This document shows positions 1 through 9,695 of a stretch of DNA of 64,000 bases, one piece after another. Position 1 is the stretch's first letter. Every line of letters starts with the position of its first letter. Below the pieces are notes generated by a model, which worked only from the letters and a program-made list of their open reading frames with translations, ran no database searches and had not been told where the DNA came from. Both the position numbers and the translations under genes were made by a program. The stretch comes from Graphiopsis chlorocephala (lineage: Eukaryota > Ascomycota > Dothideomycetes > Cladosporiales > Cladosporiaceae). The stretch is taken from positions 682,001 through 746,000 of the forward strand of contig JAIZZJ010000008.1 of assembly GCA_022828445.1 (NCBI GenBank), given 5' to 3'.

Positions 1-608
1 CGGCCGAGGAGCACGCGTGCGACGTCGAGGATTTCGTAGGCAATGGCGAAGTCGTCGTCTTCTTCCTCCTCTTCGCCTTCTGCGCCCTCGGCGTCTTCTC
101 CATCTTCTTCCTCGTCTTCGGAGTCGGTCCAGTTCTCGTCGCCCGTAATTTGGAAGAAAGGCTTGTCGGAGCTGGGCTTGCCCTCGATCAAATCGCTGTG
201 CTGCTCTTCTTCCTTCATCCCCTCTCCATTCTTGATCGCATCCGCAAGCACGCTGCTCTCTCCCTTCGCAGCACCAGCAGCACTACTCTCCGCAACGGGG
301 GCAGTCTTCCTCTTCTTGCGCTTCGGCTCCTCATTGCTGTTGCCCGCGACCTTGCCACCGAGGACATCGCTCTTGCTGACGCCGACGTGGTACAGGCAGC
401 GGCCGTATAGGTAGAGCAAGTCTGCGTTCTCCGGCGACATTTCGCCGTTGATGGCATCTTGCACTTCGGCGGCTTCGGAGTAGAATTCGGCGGCAGCGCT
501 GTAGTTTTTGAGGGAGTATTGTTGGGTTGCGCTGGCTTTGAGGTGCTCGAGTTTGGTTTGGAGCTCAGAGGCGGAGAGCTCGGTCGGGGGTGATGTTGGT
601 TCGGCCAT
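1..608 (-). CDS. NASP/Sim3/Hif1-type histone chaperone, N-terminal part (runs off the window)
   Basis: Read on the minus strand from the ATG at 608-606, the frame is open to the window edge (about 202 codons). An N-terminal TPR-like segment (residues about 15-70: YSLKNYSAAAEFYSEAAEVQ, then NADLLYLYGRCLYHV) is followed by GVSKSDVLGG, a basic KRKKRK stretch, and a long acidic Glu/Asp tract (about residues 165-190). A TPR pair interrupted by an acidic tract is characteristic of the SHNi-TPR histone chaperones (human NASP, fission yeast Sim3, budding yeast Hif1), which carry H3-H4 or CENP-A in the nucleus. The basic stretch could act as a nuclear localisation signal (inference). The C-terminal TPRs lie outside the window. 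It is divergent from DPB2 with 226 bp between start codons. Confidence 0.8.
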   Translation of the reverse strand, partial: MAEPTSPPTELSASELQTKLEHLKASATQQYSLKNYSAAAEFYSEAAEVQDAINGEMSPENADLLYLYGRCLYHVGVSKSDVLGGKVAGNSNEEPKRKKRKTAPVAESSAAGAAKGESSVLADAIKNGEGMKEEEQHSDLIEGKPSSDKPFFQITGDENWTDSEDEEEDGEDAEGAEGEEEEEDDDFAIAYEILDVARVLLG

Positions 609-743
609 GGTAAGGTTTGCGTTTGTCACTGGTGAAGAGGGTGTTTCTGATGTTTAGATGTGAGGAAGAGAGTGTGGGAGTGGTGTAGGAAACAAGAAAC
701 AAGACGAAGCATGTGAAAGTGATAAAGTGGTGGCTCGTGCTTT

Positions 744-754
744 ACGCGACGCGT
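744..754. promoter_or_regulatory. MCB-like element ACGCGACGCGT between NASP and DPB2
   Basis: The 11-mer contains the palindromic MCB core ACGCGT at 749-754 plus an overlapping ACGCGA. In yeasts ACGCGT is bound by MBF and drives G1/S transcription of replication genes. It lies 81 bp before the DPB2 ATG and 136 bp before the NASP ATG. The same 11-mer recurs upstream of RFA1. Its function here is inferred. Confidence 0.55.
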
Positions 755-834
755 TTTCCATTAACAGCACGCGACTTTGTCCACTATACCAAACCAAAGA
801 GTAAGAGTACCACCATATACACATATTCGCCACA

Positions 835-3198
835 ATGGACTCAATACGGAAGCAAACAGACACAAATGTCTTCTCGTCGTCGCCGGCGTTCGGCACGCCA
901 GTTCACCCGATCATTCCTGCATCAAAACGACCTTTAGCACAACCTGCTTTTAGACCAGCAGCCAGCGCTCCGATCTTGCCTATACTGCTACCACCTCCAA
1001 CACTACGACCTCTTGCGTTTCGGACATTCACGAAGAAGCACAATCTTACACTTAGCGGCTCCGCTCTACAAGCTCTCGCAACTTTCATCGGCAAACACTG
1101 CGGTTCAGGATGGAGGGAAGAAGGCACAGGCGAGAGAGTACTGGACGAAGTAGCGAAGCTATGGAAGAACGAATCAGGACCTGTGATCGTTGAAGATTCA
1201 ACGCAATTGAAACGCATCCTCAAGACGCTGGAAGGCTGCATGGTCGGTGGACGGATAGGAGCGATCAAATCCAAGGCCGGCATCAGCAGACAAAGCAGCT
1301 TTGCATTCGGAAGCGAAGCAGGAGCCGAATCTGCAAACGGCGAACATAGACCGAGTCTGGATGGTCGTGGGAGCAGTTTCGGCATGAGTAAGCTGAACGT
1401 GGAAGAACAGGAGGATGAAGAGGAGGAAGCGATCAAAGACCCTCGAGCGTGGATCAAGACGATTTCTGCTTTCGCGCAGCCACGATTGACATACGACGTC
1501 GCAAAGACTCATTTCCTACCGACAACTGCGAAACCCTCATTCTTCCCAGCACCTGCTGAGAAAACAGCAGTATCGCGAGATCGATACAACGTTATTCATC
1601 AACGACTGCTACGAAATGAGGCCTTCCAGGCGCCATCATATTCGGCTCGGCGACCGGACAGTACAGACCAACAGTTCTACAAGATCACGCCGATTGCCAA
1701 CCTGTTGGGCCGAGGAGGTAGCCAGCACTTGCTCTTGGGCATGCTAGACATTGCGCCCACAGGGACGCTCGCTTTGAACGATCCCTCAGGAAGCATCACG
1801 CTCGACCTACAGCATGCGCAATCAATGCAAGGACCTGACAGTGCTTTCTTTTGTCCCGGCATGGTAATTCTCGTCGAGGGGCAGTATGAAGAAGATTGGG
1901 CAGGCGCTGGGTCAAGTGGCCTCGGTAACAACGGTGGCGTTGGAGGAACGATCGGTGGCAGATTCTTGGGCTTCAACATCAGTGGCCCTCCTGCTGAGAA
2001 GCGGAATGTCAGTCTTGGAATTGATCTCAAGACTGGAGATCTGGGAGGCGGCTTTGGCTGGACAGACTTCCTGGGCTTGGGTTCCGAGAGGGCTGTCGGA
2101 CAGCGCATGCGAAGACTCGAACAGAGACTGCTAGGCCCCGATAGCCCACACGCGAGCAGCGAGACACGACGGAAGATGGTTGTGCTTGGAGAGGTTACAT
2201 TAGACCAGCCCACGACTCTTCTCGCTCTACGGCAAGTCCTGCAACGCTACTCCTCCAGTGACGAAGAACCGCCCATGACATTCGTACTAATCGGCAACTT
2301 CACTTCCAAGGCCGCCATGGCCAATGCTGGCACTGGTAGCATCGAGTACAAAGAGCTCTTCAACGAGCTTGCCTCGGTATTGTCAGACTTCCTCTCGCTA
2401 CTCCGCACAAGCACATGGATCTTTGTACCAGGCGACAACGACCCATGGGCCTCATCTTTCTCTGCCGGCGCTTCAGCTCTCGTTCCGCGCAACAGCATCC
2501 CCGACTTCTTCACGTCGCGCGTGAAGCGTGCATTTGCGAACGCGAAGACTGAGCTAGGCGCAACAATTTCAAATGACTCCATCGACGGCGAAGCAATCTG
2601 GACCACCAACCCAGCACGAGTCAGCATGTTCGGTCCTGCACATGAAGTTGCCATCTTCCGTGACGACATGTCATCTCGCCTCCGCCGCAATGCAATCCGC
2701 ATCGGCCAGGCCACTCGCCAGCGAACAGACACTCCTGTCGAGAACGGTGCAACGCAAGACAACGAAGACGCTCAAAGCGAATCAGGCGCCATTCCCAGTA
2801 CAGAAGACGACCATATGTCCTCGACAGCAGACAACGCAATGCCCGACATCCCACCCTTGCCTTCTAACCTCCAAACCCAAGGAGACAGCTACGCTACAGC
2901 ACAAGCGAAAAAGCTCGTTCTCTCCCTCCTCCCCCAATCCACACTTTCGCCATTCCCAGCTTCGATCAGACCGACCCACTGGTCGCATAACTCAGCTCTC
3001 TCACTTTATCCTTTGCCTCACGCTCTGGTGCTGGCGGATGCTGACGCGGAGCCTTTCACGCTGACGTTCGAGGGGTGTCACGTTGTCAATCCGGGGCGGT
3101 TGGTCAGTGGAGGCGGTAAGAGGAAGAAGGTGAGGTGGGCGGAGTACGATTGCTGGACAAAGAGGGGTGTGATTTTGGAAGACTCGGTTGTTGGGTAG
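835..3198 (+). CDS. DPB2: DNA polymerase epsilon subunit B
   Basis: Single exon, 787 aa. This is the non-catalytic second subunit of the leading-strand replicase Pol epsilon, which also links the polymerase to the CMG helicase in the nucleus. Residues about 58-115 resemble the Dpb2 N-terminal helical domain. An OB-like part follows (about 280-365, FYKITPIANLLG and LNDPSGSITLDL). The inactive calcineurin-like phosphoesterase fold begins near residue 445 (KMVVLGEVTLDQPTTLLALR, then MTFVLIGNFTS and FVPGDNDPW) and runs to the C-terminus, interrupted by a low-complexity acidic insert near 620-680. Length fits fungal Dpb2. The start is the first in-frame ATG. The gene is divergent from a histone chaperone and has an MCB-like element 81 bp upstream, fitting S-phase expression. 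Confidence 0.93.
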   Translation: MDSIRKQTDTNVFSSSPAFGTPVHPIIPASKRPLAQPAFRPAASAPILPILLPPPTLRPLAFRTFTKKHNLTLSGSALQALATFIGKHCGSGWREEGTGERVLDEVAKLWKNESGPVIVEDSTQLKRILKTLEGCMVGGRIGAIKSKAGISRQSSFAFGSEAGAESANGEHRPSLDGRGSSFGMSKLNVEEQEDEEEEAIKDPRAWIKTISAFAQPRLTYDVAKTHFLPTTAKPSFFPAPAEKTAVSRDRYNVIHQRLLRNEAFQAPSYSARRPDSTDQQFYKITPIANLLGRGGSQHLLLGMLDIAPTGTLALNDPSGSITLDLQHAQSMQGPDSAFFCPGMVILVEGQYEEDWAGAGSSGLGNNGGVGGTIGGRFLGFNISGPPAEKRNVSLGIDLKTGDLGGGFGWTDFLGLGSERAVGQRMRRLEQRLLGPDSPHASSETRRKMVVLGEVTLDQPTTLLALRQVLQRYSSSDEEPPMTFVLIGNFTSKAAMANAGTGSIEYKELFNELASVLSDFLSLLRTSTWIFVPGDNDPWASSFSAGASALVPRNSIPDFFTSRVKRAFANAKTELGATISNDSIDGEAIWTTNPARVSMFGPAHEVAIFRDDMSSRLRRNAIRIGQATRQRTDTPVENGATQDNEDAQSESGAIPSTEDDHMSSTADNAMPDIPPLPSNLQTQGDSYATAQAKKLVLSLLPQSTLSPFPASIRPTHWSHNSALSLYPLPHALVLADADAEPFTLTFEGCHVVNPGRLVSGGGKRKKVRWAEYDCWTKRGVILEDSVVG

Positions 3199-3701
3199 TG
3201 GAGTGGAAAGGGGTTTTGATTGGAAAGCGAGGCGTTTTGGGGGGTATGGTTGGGAGCATTTCTTGATGCATGGCTGGTGCCTAGTGAAGGCTGCGTTGCA
3301 TTCTGTGCATCGTTTGTAGGTATATGAACGTCTATCTATGTTTTCAACTTCAATAACAGGTCTACGGGAAGGGAGAGAATTACAAATGTTTTGGTTCGCG
3401 ATTCCCTAAATACCTTCGGTCGAAAAGCAAAGCTCACAGAAATCCTGTGCATCGACACAAGCAATGTCGAGTCACCTCAGATAGTGGTGTTCATGTGATG
3501 CGGACGTGAAAACGCAGTTCGTGAAGCTAACACCCTGCAGTCACGTGTGATATAAACACGAGCTAATCCTCACCTCACTTCGCTTTCACTTCACTTGATG
3601 TGACTTAGTGATACCAGATAGTGCCCGCCTCGCCATCTGGTTTGAAAGAATACAAGATGCTTGTAAGGAGGGTGGCCCTCTCCGTATAAGCAGATGCGTG
3701 G
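3199..3701. other. Intergenic, convergent 3' regions
   Basis: Lies between the DPB2 stop and the end of the opposing membrane-protein frame. I see no convincing gene. A pyrimidine-rich CCTCACTTCG-type stretch occurs at about 3570-3597, of unknown meaning. Confidence 0.5.
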
Positions 3702-4250
3702 TCAGCGGAAAAAAGGTTCTAGCGATTGCTCGCTGTCCTCGCCAAGTGTCCTCACCTCGCTACAACCCCATTCTCCATCAGCGAAGCCAAACACCCAGTC
3801 CAAGACCCTACCCACTACATATTGGTACCAAACAAACCACCTCACCGCCCGATAATCCCGCGACAAAGCCCAGCGAAAAGCATGTTCCCTCCTCGGAAGT
3901 TCCAGATGATACACCATCCCCCACTCACGCGGTGTGTCAATCTCGACGGTGTCCCAAGTAACGCCGAATATGAGCAAAGCGCATTCAACGGCGAAGCAGA
4001 AGCCAATTGCTTTGAAGAAGATGCGTACCACTGCCATTAAAGCTGCCAGTATCAACGAGAGGTAGCCTTCATTTAGACGGCTCTCGAGTGTGCTGTAGGC
4101 TGCGATGTGTGATGACGGGTTGATAAAGCTGTAGGCTTCTGGTAAGAGAGCGAGTAGGACGAGTACACGAACGAAGCGTGATATGCATCTCATGAACGAG
4201 ATCATGGTCGCAGGCATGGCTGAGATGATAGTGTCAGTGTCGTGCAACAT
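3702..4250 (-). CDS. Hypothetical small membrane protein
   Basis: 182 codons, no family recognised. Two hydrophobic segments are visible, near residues 20-42 (ISRFVRVLVLLALLPEAYSF) and 62-98 (LSLILAALMAVVRIFF then CFAVECALLIFGV), followed by a polar Trp/Arg-rich half with several aromatic residues (WFVWYQYVVGRVLDWVFGF). This is compatible with a small integral membrane protein. The most upstream ATG is at 4250, and MPAT at residue 12 is an alternative start. It sits between convergent DPB2 and the dienelactone hydrolase. Support is frame length and coherent hydrophobic patterning only, so it could be a chance frame or one exon of a larger gene. Confidence 0.45.
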   Translation of the reverse strand: MLHDTDTIISAMPATMISFMRCISRFVRVLVLLALLPEAYSFINPSSHIAAYSTLESRLNEGYLSLILAALMAVVRIFFKAIGFCFAVECALLIFGVTWDTVEIDTPREWGMVYHLELPRREHAFRWALSRDYRAVRWFVWYQYVVGRVLDWVFGFADGEWGCSEVRTLGEDSEQSLEPFFR

Positions 4251-4642
4251 CTATGTTTAGAAATGTAAGATCGACATACCTGACAGTTTTTTTAGAGCGC
4301 TGTGAATATTTGACAGCTTGTATGGCAGATATGTTTGCAATTAGTATTGCTTTCGAAAGTGCTATGTGTGACAGCGAACGTGAGCAGAGATTGCTCGACA
4401 GGAACTTCTTTGAATTGGCTCTAAATCTGATGATATGACAACCAGCTTTAGAGTTTCCCGATATCTCCTGCGATGGTCATCACATCTGCTCTGTTTGGTG
4501 TAGCGTGGGAGCTGCTTACTAACATACGTTCGCAAATGCAGTCGAATGCAGGGCTCGGTATTTGCTACTAAAAGAACCTATCAATCATTGTATCATGCTT
4601 CTTCTCGTCTCAACTAATCTCATGCGCCGGCCTGGTCAGTCT
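4251..4642. other. Intergenic
   Basis: Between the small membrane protein start and the dienelactone hydrolase stop. No gene, RNA or repeat recognised. It is moderately AT-rich with short poly-T runs. Confidence 0.4.
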
Positions 4643-5839
4643 TCAGTGAGCCTTCAGCCACGCGAGCATCTGCGAGAACGCCTCTTTCTGCGCCTTCACG
4701 ATGCTCTGATCTTCATAGTTGCCCGTCACCGCAAATCCATGCGGCACGCCGGGGTATACTTGCAGCTCATGTTCGAGACCTCTCTCTTCCATGTCTTTCC
4801 TTCCAGCCTCCCTGACCTCGTCCGGGAACAGCGGGTCGCTTTCGACGGCGACCACACTCGTGGGCACCTTGACGCCCTCGAGGTCGGACTTCGTAAGAAT
4901 GCCGTGTGCAATTGCTGCGCACTTGACCATGGGACCCTGCTTCACCATTCCTTCTTCTGCCTGGGTATCCGGGGCACGCTGGCCCTGCACGACGTCTTGA
5001 TGAAGCTCGCTGCCCAGCAGCAGGGCGTACTTTGCACCGAAGCAGTATCCAGCTGCGTAGATGCCACCTCCGTTCTCGTATGCATCGGCGTACTCTTCCT
5101 TGACTGATGTAAGGACCTTGTGTAGGATCGGAAGCACCTTTTCGGGTGTGTGACGGGCGAGCCACATATCGATCGTGAATGACTTGGCTACGCTTGCGAT
5201 GCCGAGCTTGAGTTGCTCGATTATGGAAGGGGTCGAGTTGGTGTCAGTGGGAGCGGTAGAGGTCGTGTTCGTAGCAGGGTCGCCTGCAAATCTATGCTAT
5301 TGTGTCAGTAAGTCGCCTAGTGAGTTACATGCAGACACAAGCATACTGATCAGGCATTACTACAAGGAAACCTTCTGAGGCGAACTTGTCTGCTTGCAGC
5401 TGGTTGTTGGTGCTCTGGACTCCTGTGCCTCCAGTAAGGAGTAGTAGTAGTTTGCTGGGCGCATGAGGGTAGTCAGCTGGCTTGGTGATGTAGACTTCGA
5501 CATCGTCGAACTTGGTGATCTCCTAGTAATAACGAATTAGGCTGAATCTCGAGTTGCTAGATGCAATGGTGCCCTTACTCCAGTAGGTTTTGCGCCGGCA
5601 GCTGTAAGCTTGTCAGCAAGCTACTTCGCTAGTAAATAATTACTGCAAACTTACGGGATGGTCGATCTGTACGGCAGTGTTCCTGTTCCTACCATTAGCA
5701 CATTTCACCTGCCGTTTCAGCACTATGGTAAACACACTCCAAGACTGGCACCTTGATCAACAGCACTGTCGCCAGGGATAGCACTCTGCTCGGCGAGGTC
5801 GCTCTCGGGCGCCCGTGTGGCAAGATCGCTATCAGACAT
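4643..5839 (-). CDS. Dienelactone hydrolase family protein (five exons)
   Basis: Exons 5839-5738, 5688-5655, 5601-5579, 5522-5347 and 5291-4643 join in frame into 327 aa. All four introns (49, 53, 56, 55 nt) are GT-AG, and the joins restore the family sequence EHCRTDRPSPAGAKPTGE and PDQFAGDP. The alpha/beta-hydrolase triad is visible: nucleophile Cys in AGYCFGAKYAL, Asp in VAVESDPLFPDEV, His in YPGVPHGF. The family hydrolyses dienelactones in aromatic catabolism, but most fungal members have unknown substrates, so only hydrolase activity is inferred. There is no signal peptide, so it is probably cytosolic. The 23 nt third exon is easily missed; reading through introns gives a truncated protein starting at MWLARH. 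Confidence 0.85.
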
Positions 5840-6357
5840 GTTTGTGTGTTATGTCGTGTGTTGCTTTCAGAACAGAGCAGCAAAGAGTATGTTTGTTGTG
5901 AAGATGCCGATCATGTGAAGACTGGATGGAACATCACCTCAAGGGTTCAATCCTCCACCAAAGTGGGGCATGGTATGACGTACGTGGAGCTTCCAGGCTG
6001 CACGTGTACATACATGTATCATTGCGATCACATCAAATAAGGTACATGTATAGATTGATATCTGAAATGCTGATAATCCTAGTGTAGACCCATCGTTACA
6101 ATCAACGGGGAAGGCAAGCTGTGGGGCAACTTCGACTGCACCTGCTTCATCATCGCAACATGGTTGAGATCTATCTCTTGACATCTTTTACAGTCAGAGT
6201 ATGGGGTTACTAGTAGTAGTGCTTCTTTCTCGTGTCACATGTAGAAAGATAGGCACGAACACACAAATAGACATAGATGCAATTCCAAGACCTAATTATT
6301 CAAAAGAGGTGACATCCATACTGCCCTTCGCATCAACAACCCACAACCAATCCCCAA
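5840..6357. other. Intergenic, promoter side of the hydrolase and 3' side of thioredoxin
   Basis: No coding potential or RNA gene recognised. The word ACATGTAT occurs twice near 6010-6052. Confidence 0.4.
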
Positions 6358-6687
6358 TCACTCCTCCCTAACCTCCCCCTTGTAAACCTTCCTTACCGCC
6401 TCCTCCAACGCCTTTCCCCTCGCCCCCGTAACCGTATCCTCCAAATCGCCGTCCTGGAAAATCGTAAAAACCGGCATCTGGCTCACGCCCAGTTCCTGCG
6501 CAATATCGCCCGCGGAATCCGTGTCGTACTTGTAGAACTTGGCTTCTGGGAACTGCTTGACGAGCTTCTCGACAAAAGGCGCGATGGCTTTGCACTGCGA
6601 GCACCAGGTGGCCGTGGCTTGCAGGATGACGGTGCCGTCGGCGTTGCTGGCTTTGAGGTATTCTGGAAGGGTGCGGAGTTCTTCCAT
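6358..6687 (-). CDS. Thioredoxin-like protein with WCSQC active site
   Basis: 109 aa, single exon. The complete thioredoxin fold is recognisable: ATATWCSQCKAIAPFVEKL gives the redox CxxC (residues about 29-32), YKYDTD the central strand, and VSQMPVF the conserved cis-proline loop. The active site is Cys-Ser-Gln-Cys rather than the canonical Cys-Gly-Pro-Cys, which usually shifts redox potential (family knowledge), so it may not be the main cytosolic thioredoxin. It lacks a signal or targeting peptide and ends in EVREE. The start ATG is the first in frame and leaves the usual short thioredoxin N-terminus. Confidence 0.88.
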   Translation of the reverse strand: MEELRTLPEYLKASNADGTVILQATATWCSQCKAIAPFVEKLVKQFPEAKFYKYDTDSAGDIAQELGVSQMPVFTIFQDGDLEDTVTGARGKALEEAVRKVYKGEVREE

Positions 6688-7210
6688 TGTTTCAATGTCT
6701 TATTGGTGTGTTTGGTTTCGGGTGTTCGGGTCTGGTGGGATGGATGGATAAGGAGAAGGCTTTTGAGAGTGGCTTCCCTGGTAACAAGACTTCTTGATGC
6801 GCTTGAGCTTTAGTTGACGAGTGGTCTGCGATGATTTCTTTGACGAAAAACCGATGTGCTTGTTACGAAGGTTGTATTGTATCGCAGTGGCGTCCCTTGA
6901 TTACCTTTTTGATCGTCGGCCAGCTGCCCCGCCACGCCTATGCCGGCCAGATGGATATCGCCTTATTCGATCTACAACATTTCGAGAATCATCGTACAAG
7001 CGCGAAATGCAAGTGCGCGGCTAGTCGTTACATTTGTAGAGTCATCTCATTACTTTTGCTACATATAAGCAAACGGACTGCTGCTCAACGACGTCGCCAA
7101 GCAAAAAAGTCCATTACCCAAAGGGTGAACACACTGTCACGTCTCGGCGTCCGGTACTCCCCTCATTCGTTCCATCGTGCTGTTCATTTCGTCCGCTGTC
7201 CGAGAGAAGC
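6688..7210. other. Intergenic
   Basis: Contains the thioredoxin promoter and the RFA1 3' side. The short plus-strand frame at 6831-7247 overlaps the RFA1 last exon and has no protein-like composition. Nothing else seen. Confidence 0.4.
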
Positions 7211-9127
7211 CTATCTCACAAACAAACTGTCCGAGTCCTGGTTGTAAAGCTTGATGATGTTGGCCAACTTGTTCGCCTCAACAGCGAAGTTGAGCGGGTT
7301 GGCATATTGCACCTGGTAGCGGACTCTGTGAAAGGAGTTAGTGTCAGATGCATCGAAGACCGTATCTAATTGTCAAGAAACATACCTCTGCTGATCCTGG
7401 AAGGTGTCCATCCTCGCCTTGCACTTGAAGATGAAGGTCTTGCAGTTAGCGTCTGTGAACAAGGCTTCTTCCTTGGTGGTCTCGCCCTCCTCACGCATCG
7501 CCATAAGATCGTTCGCAGGCACACCCATGATCTGCAGTCCGCATTCATTGAAGCATGAGAGCCACAGCTGGCCAGTGTGGTCGCCAACATTGATGGACAT
7601 GATGTAGCGGTAGTCAGGTCGGTCCCAGGTCTTATCGCACTTCTCACACCTCCACTCGCCGGGGTTGATCTCCACAACCTTCTTGTTGCAGCTCTCAGTC
7701 TGGCAGGCAGGATACGCCACGTTGTCCTTCTTGACGTACAGAATCGTAGCCTTGACGCTGAACCAATCGGCATTCTCGCCCATGCCCAGGTTCTCCTCTG
7801 AGATCTGCGCGATAGTCTTGTGCTGGTCGTTCCTGCCGCCTGACGTAGCGCCGACAGCGCCCATGACATTTGCATGAGACTGGAAGGACTCGGTGCTACC
7901 ACCGGCATCGTACCAGCCCTTGAGCTTGTGTGCTTGGTCGATGTCAGGGTCGATAGACATGCTGCCAGACGAGAGTAGTGATAGTGAGCGCCCGCCGAAG
8001 TCGGAGACCTTGACGCCCTTGAAAGCGATAATGCTCTGCGGCTGAGCGTCGAAGCTCTGTGCACTGTTTCCCCAGATAGTGAGGCGGACATTGAATCCGG
8101 TGTTGTCAATCAGAGTGAGCTCGCGCTTGTTGTACGGCTTGCTAGTCGTCTTCGATACTATCTCATTGACCTCGCCGACTTCTGACAAAACTCCGATGCA
8201 GTCGATCGTGGTATCCTTTTGAACATTCTGGAGGTCCGCAAGAGTCGTGAAGTTAAAGCTCACTTGGGGAACACCAGCGTCGTCTTCGGCCTTCTCGATT
8301 TGCGTGTCTTTCTCAAATGTGAGCTCGTAATCGTTGTTGACGTTCGAGAACTGCTTTTTTGCAAGCTGCACTCGGCAAGGAGCGGAGACGTAGTATGTGC
8401 TGCCCTCGACCAAGACGTCGTACCACTGATCCACCGCGTCGTTGAAGCCTGTCGCTCTGATCTCACCGGACTCGTCCAGGAAGTTCACGCTGAAGAGCTT
8501 GCCCTCGCCATTCTTGTTGTGCCATGTCTTGATATCTCCCTTGTGCGAGCACCTCGCCTTGATGGTCCACTTGTGTGCGTATGGTGACAGAGCTTCAATG
8601 GGGAAGATATTTGCGTGGCCTCCGCCGCCGGTTGCTCTCGAGGGAAGGCTGCGTTGCTGTTGCTGCTGAGGCTGTGCTCTTTGCTGTTGCTGCTGTCCGT
8701 AGAAGTTGCCTCCGCCAATGTTCTCGGGCTGAGCCTGTGGCTTCGACTCTTCCTGGCCCTCTTGCTTGGGGTTCTCGAGCGCTGTAGGTTGTCCAAGCTT
8801 CTCCGGCTCGCCATACTCCTCCAACACCTCCAAGTCGATCACCACCAGAATGAGCCTCTCCTTGACCATGTTCGCCTGGAACTGCTTCAGCTTGCAGATG
8901 CTGCCCTTCTTGAGCTTGCCCTCAGTCACTATCCAGTTTGCCTGTTGAGTGATCATGCTCTGGATGAAGTTCAACGAGTCGTTCCACACGACTCTGTAGC
9001 GCTCCTGGCCGTTCGCGCCGGGGGCCATGGGCTTGATCTGCACACATTGCACCACAGGCTCTGGGACTTCCTCGCCGTCGGAAATGCGACGGAGAGCGCC
9101 GTGTGTGAGGGCGGTGGCCGCGTCCAT
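7211..9127 (-). CDS. RFA1: Replication protein A large subunit (RPA70)
   Basis: Two exons, 9127-7386 and 7325-7211, joined across a 60 nt GT-AG intron give 618 aa, the usual Rfa1 length. The start MDAATALTHGAL matches the conserved N-terminus (RPA-N OB fold to about residue 115, with VVQCVQIKPM). A Gln/Pro-rich linker follows (about 125-175). DNA-binding domains A and B run from PIEALSPYAHKWTIKARC onward, and domain C has its zinc ribbon CxxxxC...CEKC near residues 474-500. The last exon supplies RVRYQVQYANPLNFAVEANK and ends in SLFVR. The protein binds single-stranded DNA in replication, repair and recombination. The frame stays open 63 codons upstream of 9127, but those residues are low-complexity and unlike Rfa1, so I read them as leader. 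Confidence 0.94.
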
Positions 9128-9695
9128 GGTATGATCGAAGGAAAAGGAGTCGTCTGAATTGAAACACAAGTTGTTGAGGGAAGAGTTGAGGGCGGATGTT
9201 TTGCTCGTGGCGGCCGTGGTGTTTGATGATGATAAAGTTTGGTGGAGGGCAGGCGCGACGCGACGCGTTGGAGCCATTTCGGGAAGTGGCGGCCTAGTCA
9301 TGCTTGGAGGCAGCAACCGCGCTCAGGCAGAAAAAGTTACGGCCGTCTCTCGAACGACCAGGCCAACGACGCAGATAGATATCAATTTATTCACACTTCC
9401 ATCCCTAGGCGACAGCTGCTTGGTGTGTGCGACCATACATCCATCGTGATCTCTGTGGCAAGATCTGCAAGCCACGAAGGCAGCAGCGCATACCATAGCC
9501 AATGAACACGGTAAACATGCGCGAGTACAGTTGATATCTCGATGGAGGTGTCTCGTACTAGCATATAGCAGTGGCAGCTGTGCAAGCTCATGGGCACGAA
9601 TTGTAAGAGACATGTTCAATGTAAAGTATACAATCATAGACAATTGCACGCTGAACTACCAAATACAATGCCGTAGAAATGAAAAGCTTTCCTCC
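9128..9695. other. RFA1 5' leader/promoter and UTP20 3' region
   Basis: No separate gene seen. It contains the MCB-like element at 9258-9268 and an ATG at 9316 in frame with RFA1 that is probably not used. Confidence 0.45.
9258..9268. promoter_or_regulatory. MCB-like element ACGCGACGCGT upstream of RFA1
   Basis: Identical 11-mer to 744-754, with the MCB core ACGCGT at 9263-9268, 131 bp before the RFA1 ATG at 9127. It fits MBF-type G1/S control, as known for yeast RFA genes. Inferred from sequence identity and gene function. Confidence 0.55.

Noticed and set aside
9128..9316. 63-residue N-terminal extension of RFA1
   Set aside because: Low-complexity, unlike Rfa1, and contains the MCB-like site; MDAATALTHGAL matches the family start.
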